Positions 16,648 to 26,053 of a DNA stretch of 59,190 bases are shown piece by piece. The translations under genes and the position numbers were made by a program. The notes below the pieces were generated by a model. That model was not told the origin of the DNA, made no database searches, and saw nothing but the letters and a program-made list of their open reading frames with translations. Each line of letters begins with the position of its first letter. Position 1 is the first letter of the stretch. This stretch comes from Acidiluteibacter ferrifornacis (GTDB lineage Bacteria; Bacteroidota; Bacteroidia; Flavobacteriales_E; Vicingaceae). The stretch covers positions 454 to 59,643 of the forward strand of contig NZ_WWNE01000014.1 in NCBI RefSeq assembly GCF_009909615.1, in the 5' to 3' direction.

Positions 16648-18591
16648 ATGAGCAACTATCTTCCATCCAATCATTATTATGTAAAAAGCTTAACACAGTT
16701 TAATCGAGTTCCTAGTCGAGAAGTAACGATTGGTGAGGTGCCATTAGGTGGAACTAATCCTATTCGTATTCAATCGATGACGACAACGGATACTATGGAC
16801 ACTGAAAAAACTGTGGCGCAGTCTATTCGAATGATAGAAGCTGGGTGTGAATATGTAAGAATTACGGCACCAAGTAAAAAGGAGGCTGAAAACCTGAGAG
16901 CAATAAAAGAGGCTCTTCGTGCTAAAGGTCATAAAACACCTTTGGTGGCAGACATTCACTTTACTCCTAATGCTGCAGAAATAGCTGCTCGAATAATTGA
17001 AAAAGTAAGGGTTAATCCAGGTAACTATGCCGATAAAAAGAAGTTCGAAAACATCGATTATACGGATGAAACCTACCAAAAGGAACTTGAAAGAATAGAA
17101 GAACGTTTTACTCCTTTAGTAAAAATTTGTAAGGAAGAAAATGTGGCGATGAGAATTGGAACCAATCATGGTTCGCTTTCAGACAGAATACTTAGCAGAT
17201 ACGGAGATACACCAGTGGGAATGGTAGAGTCTGCGTTAGAATTTTTAAGGATTTGCGAAAAGCATGACTTTAAAAATATTGTGTTATCTATGAAAGCAAG
17301 CAATACTCAAGTGATGGTTCAAGCCTATCGACTTTTGCTTATAAAAATGGCAGAAGAAGGCATGAATTACCCACTTCACCTAGGAGTAACAGAAGCTGGT
17401 GACGGGGAAGATGGGCGAATAAAGTCAGCCGTAGGAATTGGAACATTATTGGAAGACGGTATTGGTGACACCATAAGAGTTTCATTGACAGAAGAGCCTG
17501 AAGCAGAAATTCCTGTGGCAAAAGCTCTGGCAGAGCGCTACGAGAAAAGAAAAAATCATAAACCAATTCCACCTATTTCGATTAATCCAATTAACCCATA
17601 TGAGTATAAAAGACGGGCTTCAAGAGAAGTAGTCAATATTGGTGGAAAGCATCATCCTATTGTGTTCGGAGATCTTAGTGGCCGTGAAAAAATAACTGCT
17701 GCCAGTCTCTTTCCTTTTGGTTACAATTATTCTGTTTCATTAGACAAATACACTATTTCTGATTTAGCATGTGACTATATTTTTATCGGAAATAATACCG
17801 TTGATTTCGAAATTCCTGGGACCCTTGGTTTGGTTACATCGGCTAAAAATTGGCAAAAACAAACCGATAAACCACGACTTTATCCATTGTTTAGTGTAGA
17901 CGATTATTTAGAGACAGATTTTCATTCTCCTCAACTAAATTTCATCAACGCCAGAATAGAAGAACTTTCAGAGCTTTTCATGGAAACACTAGAGAATGAT
18001 CCGACTGCAGTGTTGGTTATTGAAACAGATAACGAACACGGAATGGCGGAGCAACGACGAATGTTTATCGAACTGATAAATAATGAATGCTCGACTCCTG
18101 TTATAATCAAACGTAGCTACAATGATTTAACTGATGATAAATTCCAATTGTATTCAGCTACAGATTTTGGTGCTTTGTTGATTGATGGTTTAGGAGATGG
18201 TATATGGATTGACGCCAACAATTGTGGTTCCAAGCAGTTTATGAATTCTACAGCATTTGGAATTCTACAAGCAACTAGAACTCGAATCTCAAAAACAGAA
18301 TATATTTCATGCCCTTCTTGCGGACGAACATTATTCGATTTGCAAGAAACGACCGCTAAAATTAGAGCTAAAACCAATCACCTAAAGGGTGTAAAAATTG
18401 GCATCATGGGCTGTATAGTAAACGGTCCAGGCGAAATGGCTGATGCCGATTATGGATATGTAGGAACAGGTCCAGGAAAAATCACCTTGTACAAAGAGAA
18501 AGAAGTGGTTCGTAAGAACGTACCTGAATTAGAAGCAGTAGATGCGTTGATTGATTTAATCAAACAGCATGGCGATTGGGTGGAGATTTAA
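16648..18591 (+). CDS. ispG: 4-hydroxy-3-methylbut-2-enyl diphosphate synthase (large form)
   Basis: IspG/GcpE converts methylerythritol cyclodiphosphate to HMBPP in the non-mevalonate isoprenoid pathway, using a 4Fe-4S cluster. With the ATG start it has 647 residues. The N-terminal TIM barrel runs to about 280 (IRIQSMTTTDTMDTEKTVAQ). A large insert domain (~290-540) is typical of the Bacteroidota, chlamydial and plant form and absent from the shorter E. coli type. The C-terminal cluster domain has CPSC (C555, C558), GIMGC (C589) and VNGPGE. A longer frame opens at GTG 16624, but that codon precedes the probable transcription start. Confidence 0.96.
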   Translation: MSNYLPSNHYYVKSLTQFNRVPSREVTIGEVPLGGTNPIRIQSMTTTDTMDTEKTVAQSIRMIEAGCEYVRITAPSKKEAENLRAIKEALRAKGHKTPLVADIHFTPNAAEIAARIIEKVRVNPGNYADKKKFENIDYTDETYQKELERIEERFTPLVKICKEENVAMRIGTNHGSLSDRILSRYGDTPVGMVESALEFLRICEKHDFKNIVLSMKASNTQVMVQAYRLLLIKMAEEGMNYPLHLGVTEAGDGEDGRIKSAVGIGTLLEDGIGDTIRVSLTEEPEAEIPVAKALAERYEKRKNHKPIPPISINPINPYEYKRRASREVVNIGGKHHPIVFGDLSGREKITAASLFPFGYNYSVSLDKYTISDLACDYIFIGNNTVDFEIPGTLGLVTSAKNWQKQTDKPRLYPLFSVDDYLETDFHSPQLNFINARIEELSELFMETLENDPTAVLVIETDNEHGMAEQRRMFIELINNECSTPVIIKRSYNDLTDDKFQLYSATDFGALLIDGLGDGIWIDANNCGSKQFMNSTAFGILQATRTRISKTEYISCPSCGRTLFDLQETTAKIRAKTNHLKGVKIGIMGCIVNGPGEMADADYGYVGTGPGKITLYKEKEVVRKNVPELEAVDALIDLIKQHGDWVEI

Positions 18592-18907
18592 TTTGCTAAT
18601 TATTAATTAATTGCTCAGTAATATTAAATTCAACGTTCAAAAATAGACATTGAATCCATTAGAATTCAATCAGTCAATTGATCAATATTCAATTCGTCAA
18701 TAAATGCATTGGTTAACTCGCTTACTGGCGAGCTTGTAAGTCAATTTAGCAATGATGTAATACTTCGTATTATTTATTGGCAATGATTTAATCTGCCAAT
18801 AAGTCGATTGGATAATAGAACAATATTCAACCAGTTAATTTTCCGTTATAGAAATTGCGGAGCAATTTTAATCAACCATTTACAACTAATAATTATGGTT
18901 ATTAGAA
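18592..18907. other. Hairpin-rich noncoding spacer
   Basis: This 316-bp gap lies between the convergent ispG and DUF3109 genes and has no credible ORF. Three small hairpins follow one another: CTCGC/GCGAG at 18717-18732, TAATAC/GTATTA with loop TTC at 18758-18772, and AAATTGC/GCAATTT with loop GGA at 18852-18868. The surrounding sequence is made of related AT-rich words. None has a proper U-tract, so terminator function is uncertain. Confidence 0.6.
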
Positions 18908-19519
18908 TTATATCTCGTCTCCATTTTCAAATTCTATTTTACCGTCTTTTTCGTCGGTTAACAATTTGTCCACTTCTTCGAGTTGCTGATAGAATGCAGC
19001 GCCATATTTAGTAGTCAGCGGCCCTTTTAGAAATCGGAATACTTTAACATCGAGCTTACTTCCACATTCGCAAGCGGGCTTACAGATGTCCCATTGGTGA
19101 TAGTTCAATGATTGATGGTACTTTAGTTTTCCAATTCTAATGGGATATAAACTGCATGATTCTGGTTTTTTCCATGTTGTTAATCCTTGATTAAAGCCTT
19201 CTTCTAGTCCACATTTTGCAGTACCGCTTTTATCAAAAATAGTATAAGCACATTCCTTACCTTCTACCAGCGGAGTCACATACTCTCCATCATAATCAAC
19301 CACAAAAGGACCATCCTTCTCAATAGCTGCTATTCCATCTGGTCTCAATAAATGTTTTACCTGCTCGTAAGCTTCAGAAATTTTATCGACCTCATCAGCT
19401 TCTACAGGCGCACCTGAGTCGCCCTCCACACAGCAAGCGCCTTTGCAAGCGTTTAAATCACACACAAATTTCTTCTCAAAAAGCTCCTCAGAGAGCAGGA
19501 TGTCATCTACCATTATCAT
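18908..19519 (-). CDS. DUF3109-family cysteine-rich protein
   Basis: Protein of 203 residues with a cysteine pattern typical of DUF3109: CDLNACKGACC near the N-terminus, then AYTIFDKSGTAKCGLE, SCSLYPIRIG and WDICKPACECG. The many conserved cysteines suggest a bound metal or Fe-S cluster in the cytosol, but no biochemical role is established for the family. The ORF begins MIM, so the second Met is an alternative start. It is transcribed divergently from glyS. Confidence 0.85.
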   Translation of the reverse strand: MIMVDDILLSEELFEKKFVCDLNACKGACCVEGDSGAPVEADEVDKISEAYEQVKHLLRPDGIAAIEKDGPFVVDYDGEYVTPLVEGKECAYTIFDKSGTAKCGLEEGFNQGLTTWKKPESCSLYPIRIGKLKYHQSLNYHQWDICKPACECGSKLDVKVFRFLKGPLTTKYGAAFYQQLEEVDKLLTDEKDGKIEFENGDEI

Positions 19520-19587
19520 ACGGCAAATTTAATAGATTTTATTGTGCCAAAACCTACTAGAAATTAGTGCAATTTTGATTTATCCAT

Positions 19588-19595
19588 TACTTTTG
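19588..19595 (+). promoter_or_regulatory. -7 box abutting the glyS start
   Basis: TACTTTTG fits TAnnTTTG and ends only 4 bp (CGCC) before the glyS ATG. A transcript initiated a few bases downstream would begin at or next to the AUG, so glyS may be leaderless. No convincing -33 element is visible. Confidence 0.5.
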
Positions 19596-19599
19596 CGCC

Positions 19600-21141
19600 A
19601 TGGCAAATACGAATGAAGATTTATTTAAAAACATCATTGGTCATGCGAAAGAGTATGGCTACGTTTTTCAATCGAGTGAAATATATGATGGACTAAGTGC
19701 CGTTTATGACTATGGTCAGAATGGCGTAGAGTTGAAGAAAAATTTGCGCGAATATTGGTGGAAAGCCATGGTGCAGATGCATGAAAATATTGTAGGAATT
19801 GATGCTGCTATTTTTATGCATCCAACTACATGGAAAGCTTCTGGTCATACCGATGCATTCAACGATCCATTAATTGACAATAAAACTTCTAAGAAGCGCT
19901 ATCGTGCTGATGTTTTGATTGAAGATTGGGTAGAAAAAATCCGTCAGAAAATCGATAAAGAAGTGACTAAAGCTGAAAAACGTTTTGGAGAAGCTTTTAA
20001 TAAAGAAGAGTTTTTAGCAACAAATCAACGAGTGTTAGCAAACCAAGCTAAAATAGACGAAGTAGAAAACCGGTTTAAAACAGCTATGGAAAATGAAGAC
20101 TTGGCTGATGTTAAGCAACTCATCATCGATCTGGAAATAGCTGACCCGATTAGTGGATCTAAAGACTGGACGGATGTGCGTCAGTTTAACCTGATGTTTT
20201 CTACTGAAATGGGTTCAACTGCGGAAGGTGCAAACAAGATTTATTTACGTCCAGAAACGGCACAAGGGATTTTTGTAAACTTCTTAAACGTTCAAAAAAC
20301 CGGCAGAATGAAAATTCCTTTTGGGATTGCACAAATCGGTAAAGCGTTTAGAAATGAAATAGTTGCTCGCCAGTTTATTTTCAGAATGCGTGAGTTTGAG
20401 CAAATGGAATTACAATTTTTCGTTCGACCTGGCGAAGAAATGAAATGGTACGACTACTGGAAAGAAGAGCGAATTAAATGGCATAAAGCAATTGGAATCG
20501 CACAAGAAAACTACCGCTTTCACGATCACTTAAAACTGGCACATTATGCCAATGCTGCTTCCGATATTGAATACAATTTTCCATTTGGTTTTAAAGAGTT
20601 AGAAGGAATTCATTCTCGTACTGATTTCGATTTGAAGCAACATGAAATTCACTCAGGTAAAAAATTACAATACTTTGATCCGGAAATTAATGAAAGCTAT
20701 GTGCCTTACGTGATTGAGACTTCAATTGGATTGGATCGTTTGTTTTTAAGTATCCTTTCAGATTCGTATAAAGAAGAGCAATTGGAAGATGGAAGTTCAA
20801 GGGTTGTGCTAAAAATTCCTGCATTTTTAGCGCCTACGAAAGTGGCGGTATTGCCATTGACAAAGAAAGATGGATTGCCAGAGAAAGCGAGAGAAATCTT
20901 AGATGAATTGAAGTTGGACATGACTTGCCAATACGATGAGAAAAACGCGATTGGGAAGCGCTATAGAATTCACGATGCAAACGGAACTCCATTTGCCATT
21001 ACAGTTGACCACCAAACATTGGAAGACAACACGGTAACTGTTAGAGACAGAGATACCATGGAGCAAGAGCGCATGCCAATTGCTGAATTGGCTGCATTTT
21101 TAGACAAGAAAGTAAATATGAAATATGTATTGAGGAGGTAA
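19600..21141 (+). CDS. glyS: Glycyl-tRNA synthetase, alpha2 type
   Basis: Class II synthetase of 513 residues that charges tRNA-Gly with glycine. It is the single-chain homodimeric form. The N-terminus has SSEIYDGLSAVYDYG. Class II motif 2 is QIGKAFRNEI after RPETAQGIFVNF, and motif 3 lies around IETSIGLDRLFLS. The C-terminal anticodon-binding domain starts near residue 410 (FLAPTKVAVLPLTK). The length is normal for the family. It is monocistronic with its own terminator. Confidence 0.97.
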   Translation: MANTNEDLFKNIIGHAKEYGYVFQSSEIYDGLSAVYDYGQNGVELKKNLREYWWKAMVQMHENIVGIDAAIFMHPTTWKASGHTDAFNDPLIDNKTSKKRYRADVLIEDWVEKIRQKIDKEVTKAEKRFGEAFNKEEFLATNQRVLANQAKIDEVENRFKTAMENEDLADVKQLIIDLEIADPISGSKDWTDVRQFNLMFSTEMGSTAEGANKIYLRPETAQGIFVNFLNVQKTGRMKIPFGIAQIGKAFRNEIVARQFIFRMREFEQMELQFFVRPGEEMKWYDYWKEERIKWHKAIGIAQENYRFHDHLKLAHYANAASDIEYNFPFGFKELEGIHSRTDFDLKQHEIHSGKKLQYFDPEINESYVPYVIETSIGLDRLFLSILSDSYKEEQLEDGSSRVVLKIPAFLAPTKVAVLPLTKKDGLPEKAREILDELKLDMTCQYDEKNAIGKRYRIHDANGTPFAITVDHQTLEDNTVTVRDRDTMEQERMPIAELAAFLDKKVNMKYVLRR

Positions 21142-21160
21142 TTCTCGTTGCACAAAATCC

Positions 21161-21194
21161 AAAACGCCCTTTTGATTTTCAGAAGGGCGTTTTT
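21161..21194 (+). terminator. Intrinsic terminator of glyS
   Basis: The stem AAAACGCCCTT / AAGGGCGTTTT with an 11-nt loop is followed by a short T-run, 19 bp after the glyS stop. Confidence 0.9.
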
Positions 21195-21240
21195 AAGATA
21201 TTTCTTTTATATAATTTGAAATCATTCTGGGCAAAAAAGA

Positions 21241-21269
21241 AAAACCCCAAGTAAAATACTTGAGGTTTT
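21241..21269 (-). terminator. Intrinsic terminator of the beta-helix T9SS gene
   Basis: AAAACCCCAAGTA / TACTTGAGGTTTT is a 13-bp stem with one mismatch and an AAA loop. Read on the minus strand it follows the stop of the gene at 21334 and ends in a T-run. Confidence 0.8.
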
Positions 21270-21333
21270 AGTTTGAGGCCTTACTTATAAAATTTCACAA
21301 ATGGCTAACTATAAATCATTTTCAGTTTTATAG

Positions 21334-22851
21334 TTACAGCTTTATAAATTTTTTAGTGCCTACACCTTCTTTACTACTTAAAGAAATAAAGTAATAACCT
21401 GGCATTAATCCGTTAAGTGAAATAGTAGCATTCTTTCCGCGTAGCATTTCACTTTTAACTTTTGCACCCCTAAGGTTGTGAATGGCGATTACAACTTCAC
21501 CATCAAAATCTTGCGACACCTTTAAGAAATCTTGCGCTGGGTTTGGATAAAGCTGAAAACGATTATCTAAATTCATATCCGAAAGCCCAGTAGTAACACC
21601 TCTCTCATAAGCACCAATGGCTATAGTTCCGTTTACATAATCCATACGATCTTCTCCTGCCAAATCGTAAGCAGTCCAAGTTGAAAGATATGAAGCCGTA
21701 TCTCCTTGAGTGGAGTAACTAGTTGTAGGTCTAAAGTCGCCTGCAGCGTAGTTTGCAAAAGGAGAAGCAGTGTTTACAATACTACCTGTTAAATTGTTTA
21801 ATTCAACCCAATCTCCGCCATTGTTTTTACAGTTGGTATCTATATACTTTGTATAAGTGAGCGCATTGTTATTCATGACAATACTGTCTAAATTTTCATT
21901 GTCAAAAAATAGGTTGTTGTCCATGTCCACAGTAACGTCTGAATTAAAGTTGTTGGCTCTTTCTACAACAAACAAGGTTTTATAGAAATTATCTTCATCA
22001 TTTTTATTGCTAATAAAAGTGTTGTTGGTGTATTGAATGTGGAACTCATCTGTAGACAAATTTGTAAATCTACCACCGATTCCACCACCTGAAGTTACGT
22101 CAAGAATAATATCGTTGTTTTCAAACAGGTTATTGGTAAAGGTTGCATAACTGTCATTCTGGTAGCTATAGGTAACTCTAAACTCAAGTAAATAACTTGT
22201 ATAACTGCGGTTGTTTCTAAAGATACAATTAGAAACCTCTAAAACAGGATCTTTGTAGCTTGTATAGAAATTAAATGCCGCTTGACTGTATTGAATGTTG
22301 TTTTCAAAAATACAGTTGTACATACGGATTCCTTTCTGGTAAACTCCCGGATAATCAGTACCAACTCCGCCACCTGTAGTGCTTGAGCTGTTTGCATCTG
22401 AAATCGTTAAACCATCTAAAAGAACAACTTCATCACCATTCGAGGAAGAAGCTGGGTCGAGTGGATTTATTCTAATTACGCGATTAGCATTGTCGAGTGT
22501 ATTATATGTAGAGTCATCTCCGTTTATGTCTCCACTTAACCTAGTTTCATGTATAGATGGATTACGTTGAGAAAGCGAAGTTTCAGTTCCATTAAAACCA
22601 CCGTAGAGCTTTTCCCCATGGCGAATGTGAAAATAAGTCGATTTTGAAGATGGCGTATAGGTTCCCTCAGCAATCCAAATGTGTGCGCCTGTTACCGTGT
22701 TGTTGTCTAATGCGGTTTCTAGGCTAGTGTAGGCACTTAACCAAGAAATTCCATTGTTAAAACCTGTAGCGTCTTTATCTACATAGATGATGGTTTGTGC
22801 ACTCAAGTAACTACTTCCCAAAAGGGCAAGACTTAGTAAAATTCGTTTCAT
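21334..22851 (-). CDS. T9SS-secreted right-handed beta-helix surface protein
   Basis: Protein of 505 residues. A signal peptide (MKRILLSLALLGSSYLSAQ) is followed by a parallel beta-helix with the opening typical of polymorphic-outer-membrane-like proteins (IYVDKDATGFNNGISW, WIAEGTYTPS). Asn-rich coils follow (NCIFENN, NCIFRNN, NNLFENN, NNTFISN, DNNLFFDN), and a T9SS sorting domain (FQLYPNPAQDFL...GYYFISLSSKEG) closes the chain. Beta-helices of this type often bind or cut polysaccharide, but no lyase residues could be assigned. It lies downstream of a LytTR regulator gene. Confidence 0.88.
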   Translation of the reverse strand: MKRILLSLALLGSSYLSAQTIIYVDKDATGFNNGISWLSAYTSLETALDNNTVTGAHIWIAEGTYTPSSKSTYFHIRHGEKLYGGFNGTETSLSQRNPSIHETRLSGDINGDDSTYNTLDNANRVIRINPLDPASSSNGDEVVLLDGLTISDANSSSTTGGGVGTDYPGVYQKGIRMYNCIFENNIQYSQAAFNFYTSYKDPVLEVSNCIFRNNRSYTSYLLEFRVTYSYQNDSYATFTNNLFENNDIILDVTSGGGIGGRFTNLSTDEFHIQYTNNTFISNKNDEDNFYKTLFVVERANNFNSDVTVDMDNNLFFDNENLDSIVMNNNALTYTKYIDTNCKNNGGDWVELNNLTGSIVNTASPFANYAAGDFRPTTSYSTQGDTASYLSTWTAYDLAGEDRMDYVNGTIAIGAYERGVTTGLSDMNLDNRFQLYPNPAQDFLKVSQDFDGEVVIAIHNLRGAKVKSEMLRGKNATISLNGLMPGYYFISLSSKEGVGTKKFIKL

Positions 22852-22957
22852 TTTTTTGATTTTTGGAATTAATTAAAGTTTTACGCAAACTTAATTCCAT
22901 CAGAGAAGCTCTAGAAATAGCTTTGAGGAAGTGCAAATTTTATTTGAGGAAGTGCAT

Positions 22958-23698
22958 TTATAAGCGAACCATCTCGTAGAATTCTTTTGCCTTTTGACGC
23001 GATACTTTTGCTTCAATTCCTTGCGATAAATGAACAGTGCGATTGGTCTTGTTGACACTTTGAATGTAATTCAAATTGACCATCCAAGATTTCTGGCAAC
23101 GATAGAAAAATAGGTCTTCTTTTAGTTCTTCTTCCAGTTGAGCTATGTTTTTACTTGCCGTATATTGTTTATTGGTAGTATGTATGACAGAGTATGCAGA
23201 TTGTGCTTCAATGGCTATAATATCAGATTTTTTGAGCAGAACACGCTCTCCTCTATTCATTACCTTTATGGTATTTCTAAAAGAGGTGTTGATGTGATTA
23301 ACTTGCGTTTGAGTCATTTTGAATTGCTGCTTTTCAGCAAGTTTCAGCGCCACTTGTTTTAACCTACCTACATCTATGGGTTTTAATAAATAATCAATGG
23401 CAGAAATTTCAAACGCCTTGATGGCGTATTTGTCATAAGCGGTGCAAAACACAATATCAAAAGTAATTTCGTCAAAAAAATCTACAATTTCATAACCAGC
23501 ATGCTCGGGCATTTCAACATCCAGAAATACAACATCTATCGGGTTTACTTTGAGGTAGTCTACCCCTTTATGTAAAACATTACAAGCGTGAACAACCTCT
23601 ATATTTGGACAAAACCGTGAAAGTAACAACGTTAGATTTTCACGTGCACTTGCTTCGTCATCAATTATTAAAGCGCGTATAGATTTCATTGATTTCAA
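22958..23698 (-). CDS. LytTR-family response regulator
   Basis: Response regulator of 246 residues. The receiver domain (1-125) has acidic IIDDE and phospho-acceptor D60 (VVFLDVEMPEHAGYE), with the conserved Lys in YLLKPID. The LytTR DNA-binding domain spans about 145-245 (VLLKKSDIIAIEAQSAYSVI, FYRCQKSWMVNLNYI). It is encoded 56 bp after the LytS-like kinase, its evident partner. Targets are unknown; the adjacent surface-protein gene is a possible one. Confidence 0.93.
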   Translation of the reverse strand: MKSMKSIRALIIDDEASARENLTLLLSRFCPNIEVVHACNVLHKGVDYLKVNPIDVVFLDVEMPEHAGYEIVDFFDEITFDIVFCTAYDKYAIKAFEISAIDYLLKPIDVGRLKQVALKLAEKQQFKMTQTQVNHINTSFRNTIKVMNRGERVLLKKSDIIAIEAQSAYSVIHTTNKQYTASKNIAQLEEELKEDLFFYRCQKSWMVNLNYIQSVNKTNRTVHLSQGIEAKVSRQKAKEFYEMVRL

Positions 23699-23754
23699 AT
23701 AAACAAGTTGTTTTTCTGTATTTAAAATATTCTTTAGGAATGGCTATGATTATT

Positions 23755-25836
23755 TTAGGAATGGTCAAAAAGAGGGATTTTGACCGTTACTCGAGTTCCT
23801 AAAACTTGATCGCCTTTTTTTAAGTCTTCGTAAACAACCCCTATTGTAGTTTTGAGTTTTTCCTGCATTAACTCTAGTCTTTTTTGGATAGCGCTGATGG
23901 CGTATGATTTATGGTTTGTATTGCGCATTTGGTTGATTTTATTGGAAGCCTCACGACCGATACCATTGTCTTCAATGATACAGGTAAGTGTATCTGAAAT
24001 CAATATATCAACCTTTAGTTTTCTGTTGGTTTCTTTATGAAATAGCCCGTGCTTTAATGCGTTTTCAACGAACGGTTGAATCAGCATCGGAGGGATTAAC
24101 TTTTTAGGAAATTGACTTGGGGTATTGATGTCATAGTTAAAGTCGTCTCTAAATCGCAGTTTCTCTAGTCTTAAATACGTCTCAAGAGTTTCTATTTCTT
24201 TTTCAATTGGAATAAACTCTTGTTCCGAGGCATTAAGGGTTTCGCGAATCAACATCGCAAATTTGTTAATGTAGTCGTAAGAACTGTCCACATCTCCATG
24301 CAATACTAATGTTTGGATAGAGTTAAGCGCGTTGAAGATAAAATGCGGGTTCATTTGGGCCTGTAATGCTTTGAGGTTTGAAGCTAAAATCTTATCGTGA
24401 TTGCGAAGTTCTAATTCATGGTAAGCTTCATTTAGTTGTTCTTTTTGATTTTTAATCGTTTGAAGTCTGAAATAATTGATTATCAAGGCAAGACTAATTA
24501 ATGCTAGAATAATTGCAACGGCCCAAATCACAATACTTTGTCGGGTTTCACGTTCTGCAGCAACGGCTAATTCCGCTTCATGTTTGGTTCTTTCTAAAAG
24601 TTGCTGTTTTTCGTAATCGTATTGAATGGCCTGCTTTAAGGCTTCGTTTTTCAACGAAACATTCTTGATACTATCATTTAGAGTAGTGTATTCAAGCATA
24701 TATTTATAGGCTGAATCCAATTGACCCACTGCGGCATAAACTTCGGCTAAGTCTCTCGATGTTCGGCTTAGCAAGCTTTGGAATTCGTGGGATTTTGAAA
24801 TTTTATAGCCAATTAGGGCATGATGTTTTGCTTCTGCATAATTTGTAGCTTTATAGGCTACACGGCTCAAATTACTATGCGCCATAATAGCATCTTCTGG
24901 TTGTCGGTTTTCAGAAGCAATTTTTAGCATTTCTTGAAAAAACAAACGCGCAGAATCCAACTCATTTTCATACATCGCGATATTTCCTAAAATATTAAAT
25001 CCGTTGCCTTTGGCATTTTCATGACCTGATTCATCTAAGATTTTCATCCCTATTCGGCTTAATATCTTCGCACTGTCTAGTTGATAATTTTCGTAATAAT
25101 CTGTAGCTATTGAGGTGTATGCAAAACCTTCAATACGTTTTTGGTTTGAAGCACGAGCCGCATTAATAGCCAATTTATAATACTTTTTGCCCAAGGTAAA
25201 ATTTTGGAGTTGACCATGTAAATCACCCAAGCTTACCGCTACATTAGCAATGGCAAGTGAATCATTGCTTGCTTCGGCAATTTTTAGAGCTTTGTTGTAT
25301 ACATCAATGGCTTTGCGCATATCGCCTTTGAGCTCGTATATCATAGCAAGTGCATCATAAATGAGACTCTCACCTTGTGGATGATTTCCACGTTTAAAAT
25401 AGGAAAGGGCTTTGAGGTAATAAACAGTAGCAGAATCGGTATTGCCAACTAAATCAAATTGATAACCAATACCACCATTCCCACTGCCTTGATAATAGAG
25501 AAGCCTGCGCCATTCTGCTGACCCAGAGTCTGCTTGTGCCACCAAATCAGTAGCTTTATGAAGCATGTAAAGATTGTAGCGGGGCCAAAGGTCATCGTTC
25601 CAGCAAGCATCTACTAATGCTTCAATAATTGACAGTTTGCTGGTGTCATGGATAGCTGCATGATAGTTTTTTACTGTTTCAATAACTAGACTAGAATCAT
25701 CTGCTGAAAGCACTATTTCATTCAAGGAATCAACAAGAAAATACGCTGAATTTGAAAAATCAATTTGTGCCTTGCCGATACTAACAGAGAATACCATAAA
25801 AGCAAGGACGGTTATTCTATTTATTATTCGCCACAA
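23755..25836 (-). CDS. TPR-containing LytS/YehU-type sensor histidine kinase
   Basis: Membrane sensor of 693 residues. It has a signal peptide and a long periplasmic TPR region (about 120-400: repeats such as GDMRKAIDVYNKALKIAEAS). One transmembrane helix follows at about 435-455 (SIVIWAVAIILALISLALII). A short coiled coil leads to the His_kinase domain, with phospho-acceptor H498 in QMNPHFIFNALNSIQ and the ATP site IPPMLIQPFVENALKHGL and DNGIGR. The TPR part probably senses peptide or protein partners. It is encoded immediately upstream of its LytTR regulator. Confidence 0.94.
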   Translation of the reverse strand: MWRIINRITVLAFMVFSVSIGKAQIDFSNSAYFLVDSLNEIVLSADDSSLVIETVKNYHAAIHDTSKLSIIEALVDACWNDDLWPRYNLYMLHKATDLVAQADSGSAEWRRLLYYQGSGNGGIGYQFDLVGNTDSATVYYLKALSYFKRGNHPQGESLIYDALAMIYELKGDMRKAIDVYNKALKIAEASNDSLAIANVAVSLGDLHGQLQNFTLGKKYYKLAINAARASNQKRIEGFAYTSIATDYYENYQLDSAKILSRIGMKILDESGHENAKGNGFNILGNIAMYENELDSARLFFQEMLKIASENRQPEDAIMAHSNLSRVAYKATNYAEAKHHALIGYKISKSHEFQSLLSRTSRDLAEVYAAVGQLDSAYKYMLEYTTLNDSIKNVSLKNEALKQAIQYDYEKQQLLERTKHEAELAVAAERETRQSIVIWAVAIILALISLALIINYFRLQTIKNQKEQLNEAYHELELRNHDKILASNLKALQAQMNPHFIFNALNSIQTLVLHGDVDSSYDYINKFAMLIRETLNASEQEFIPIEKEIETLETYLRLEKLRFRDDFNYDINTPSQFPKKLIPPMLIQPFVENALKHGLFHKETNRKLKVDILISDTLTCIIEDNGIGREASNKINQMRNTNHKSYAISAIQKRLELMQEKLKTTIGVVYEDLKKGDQVLGTRVTVKIPLFDHS

Positions 25837-25997
25837 AACTTTAAAAAAATGAATAAAAGTAAAGAATTGTGTGTTATTTGCCTCTCAAAATTTTACTTTA
25901 TGGAGTCAGTATTCGTGTAAATAGTGGGCTTTACGGTATGGTAGACATAAAACATAATTGATCATAAAGTTATTCTATCAAGGTTTCTTTAAAGTAT

Positions 25998-26053
25998 TAA
26001 CGGCTTGGCTATGCGCAGTGTCCCGTAGGGTATGCACTATAGCCATTGTTGGC
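25998..26053 (-). repeat. attC-like hairpin at the 3' end of darG
   Basis: Read on the minus strand it has the layout of an integron attC site. GCCAAC (R''-like, 26053-26048) is followed by spacer AA. TGGCTAT (L''-like), a variable middle with its own hairpin (AGTG/CACT and CCC/GGG), and ATAGCCA (L'-like) come next, then AGCC and GTTA (R'-like, 26001-25998). The L arms pair over 7 bp. The site overlaps the last codons and stop of darG. The strict consensus RYYYAAC/GTTRRRY is not fully met. Confidence 0.55.
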
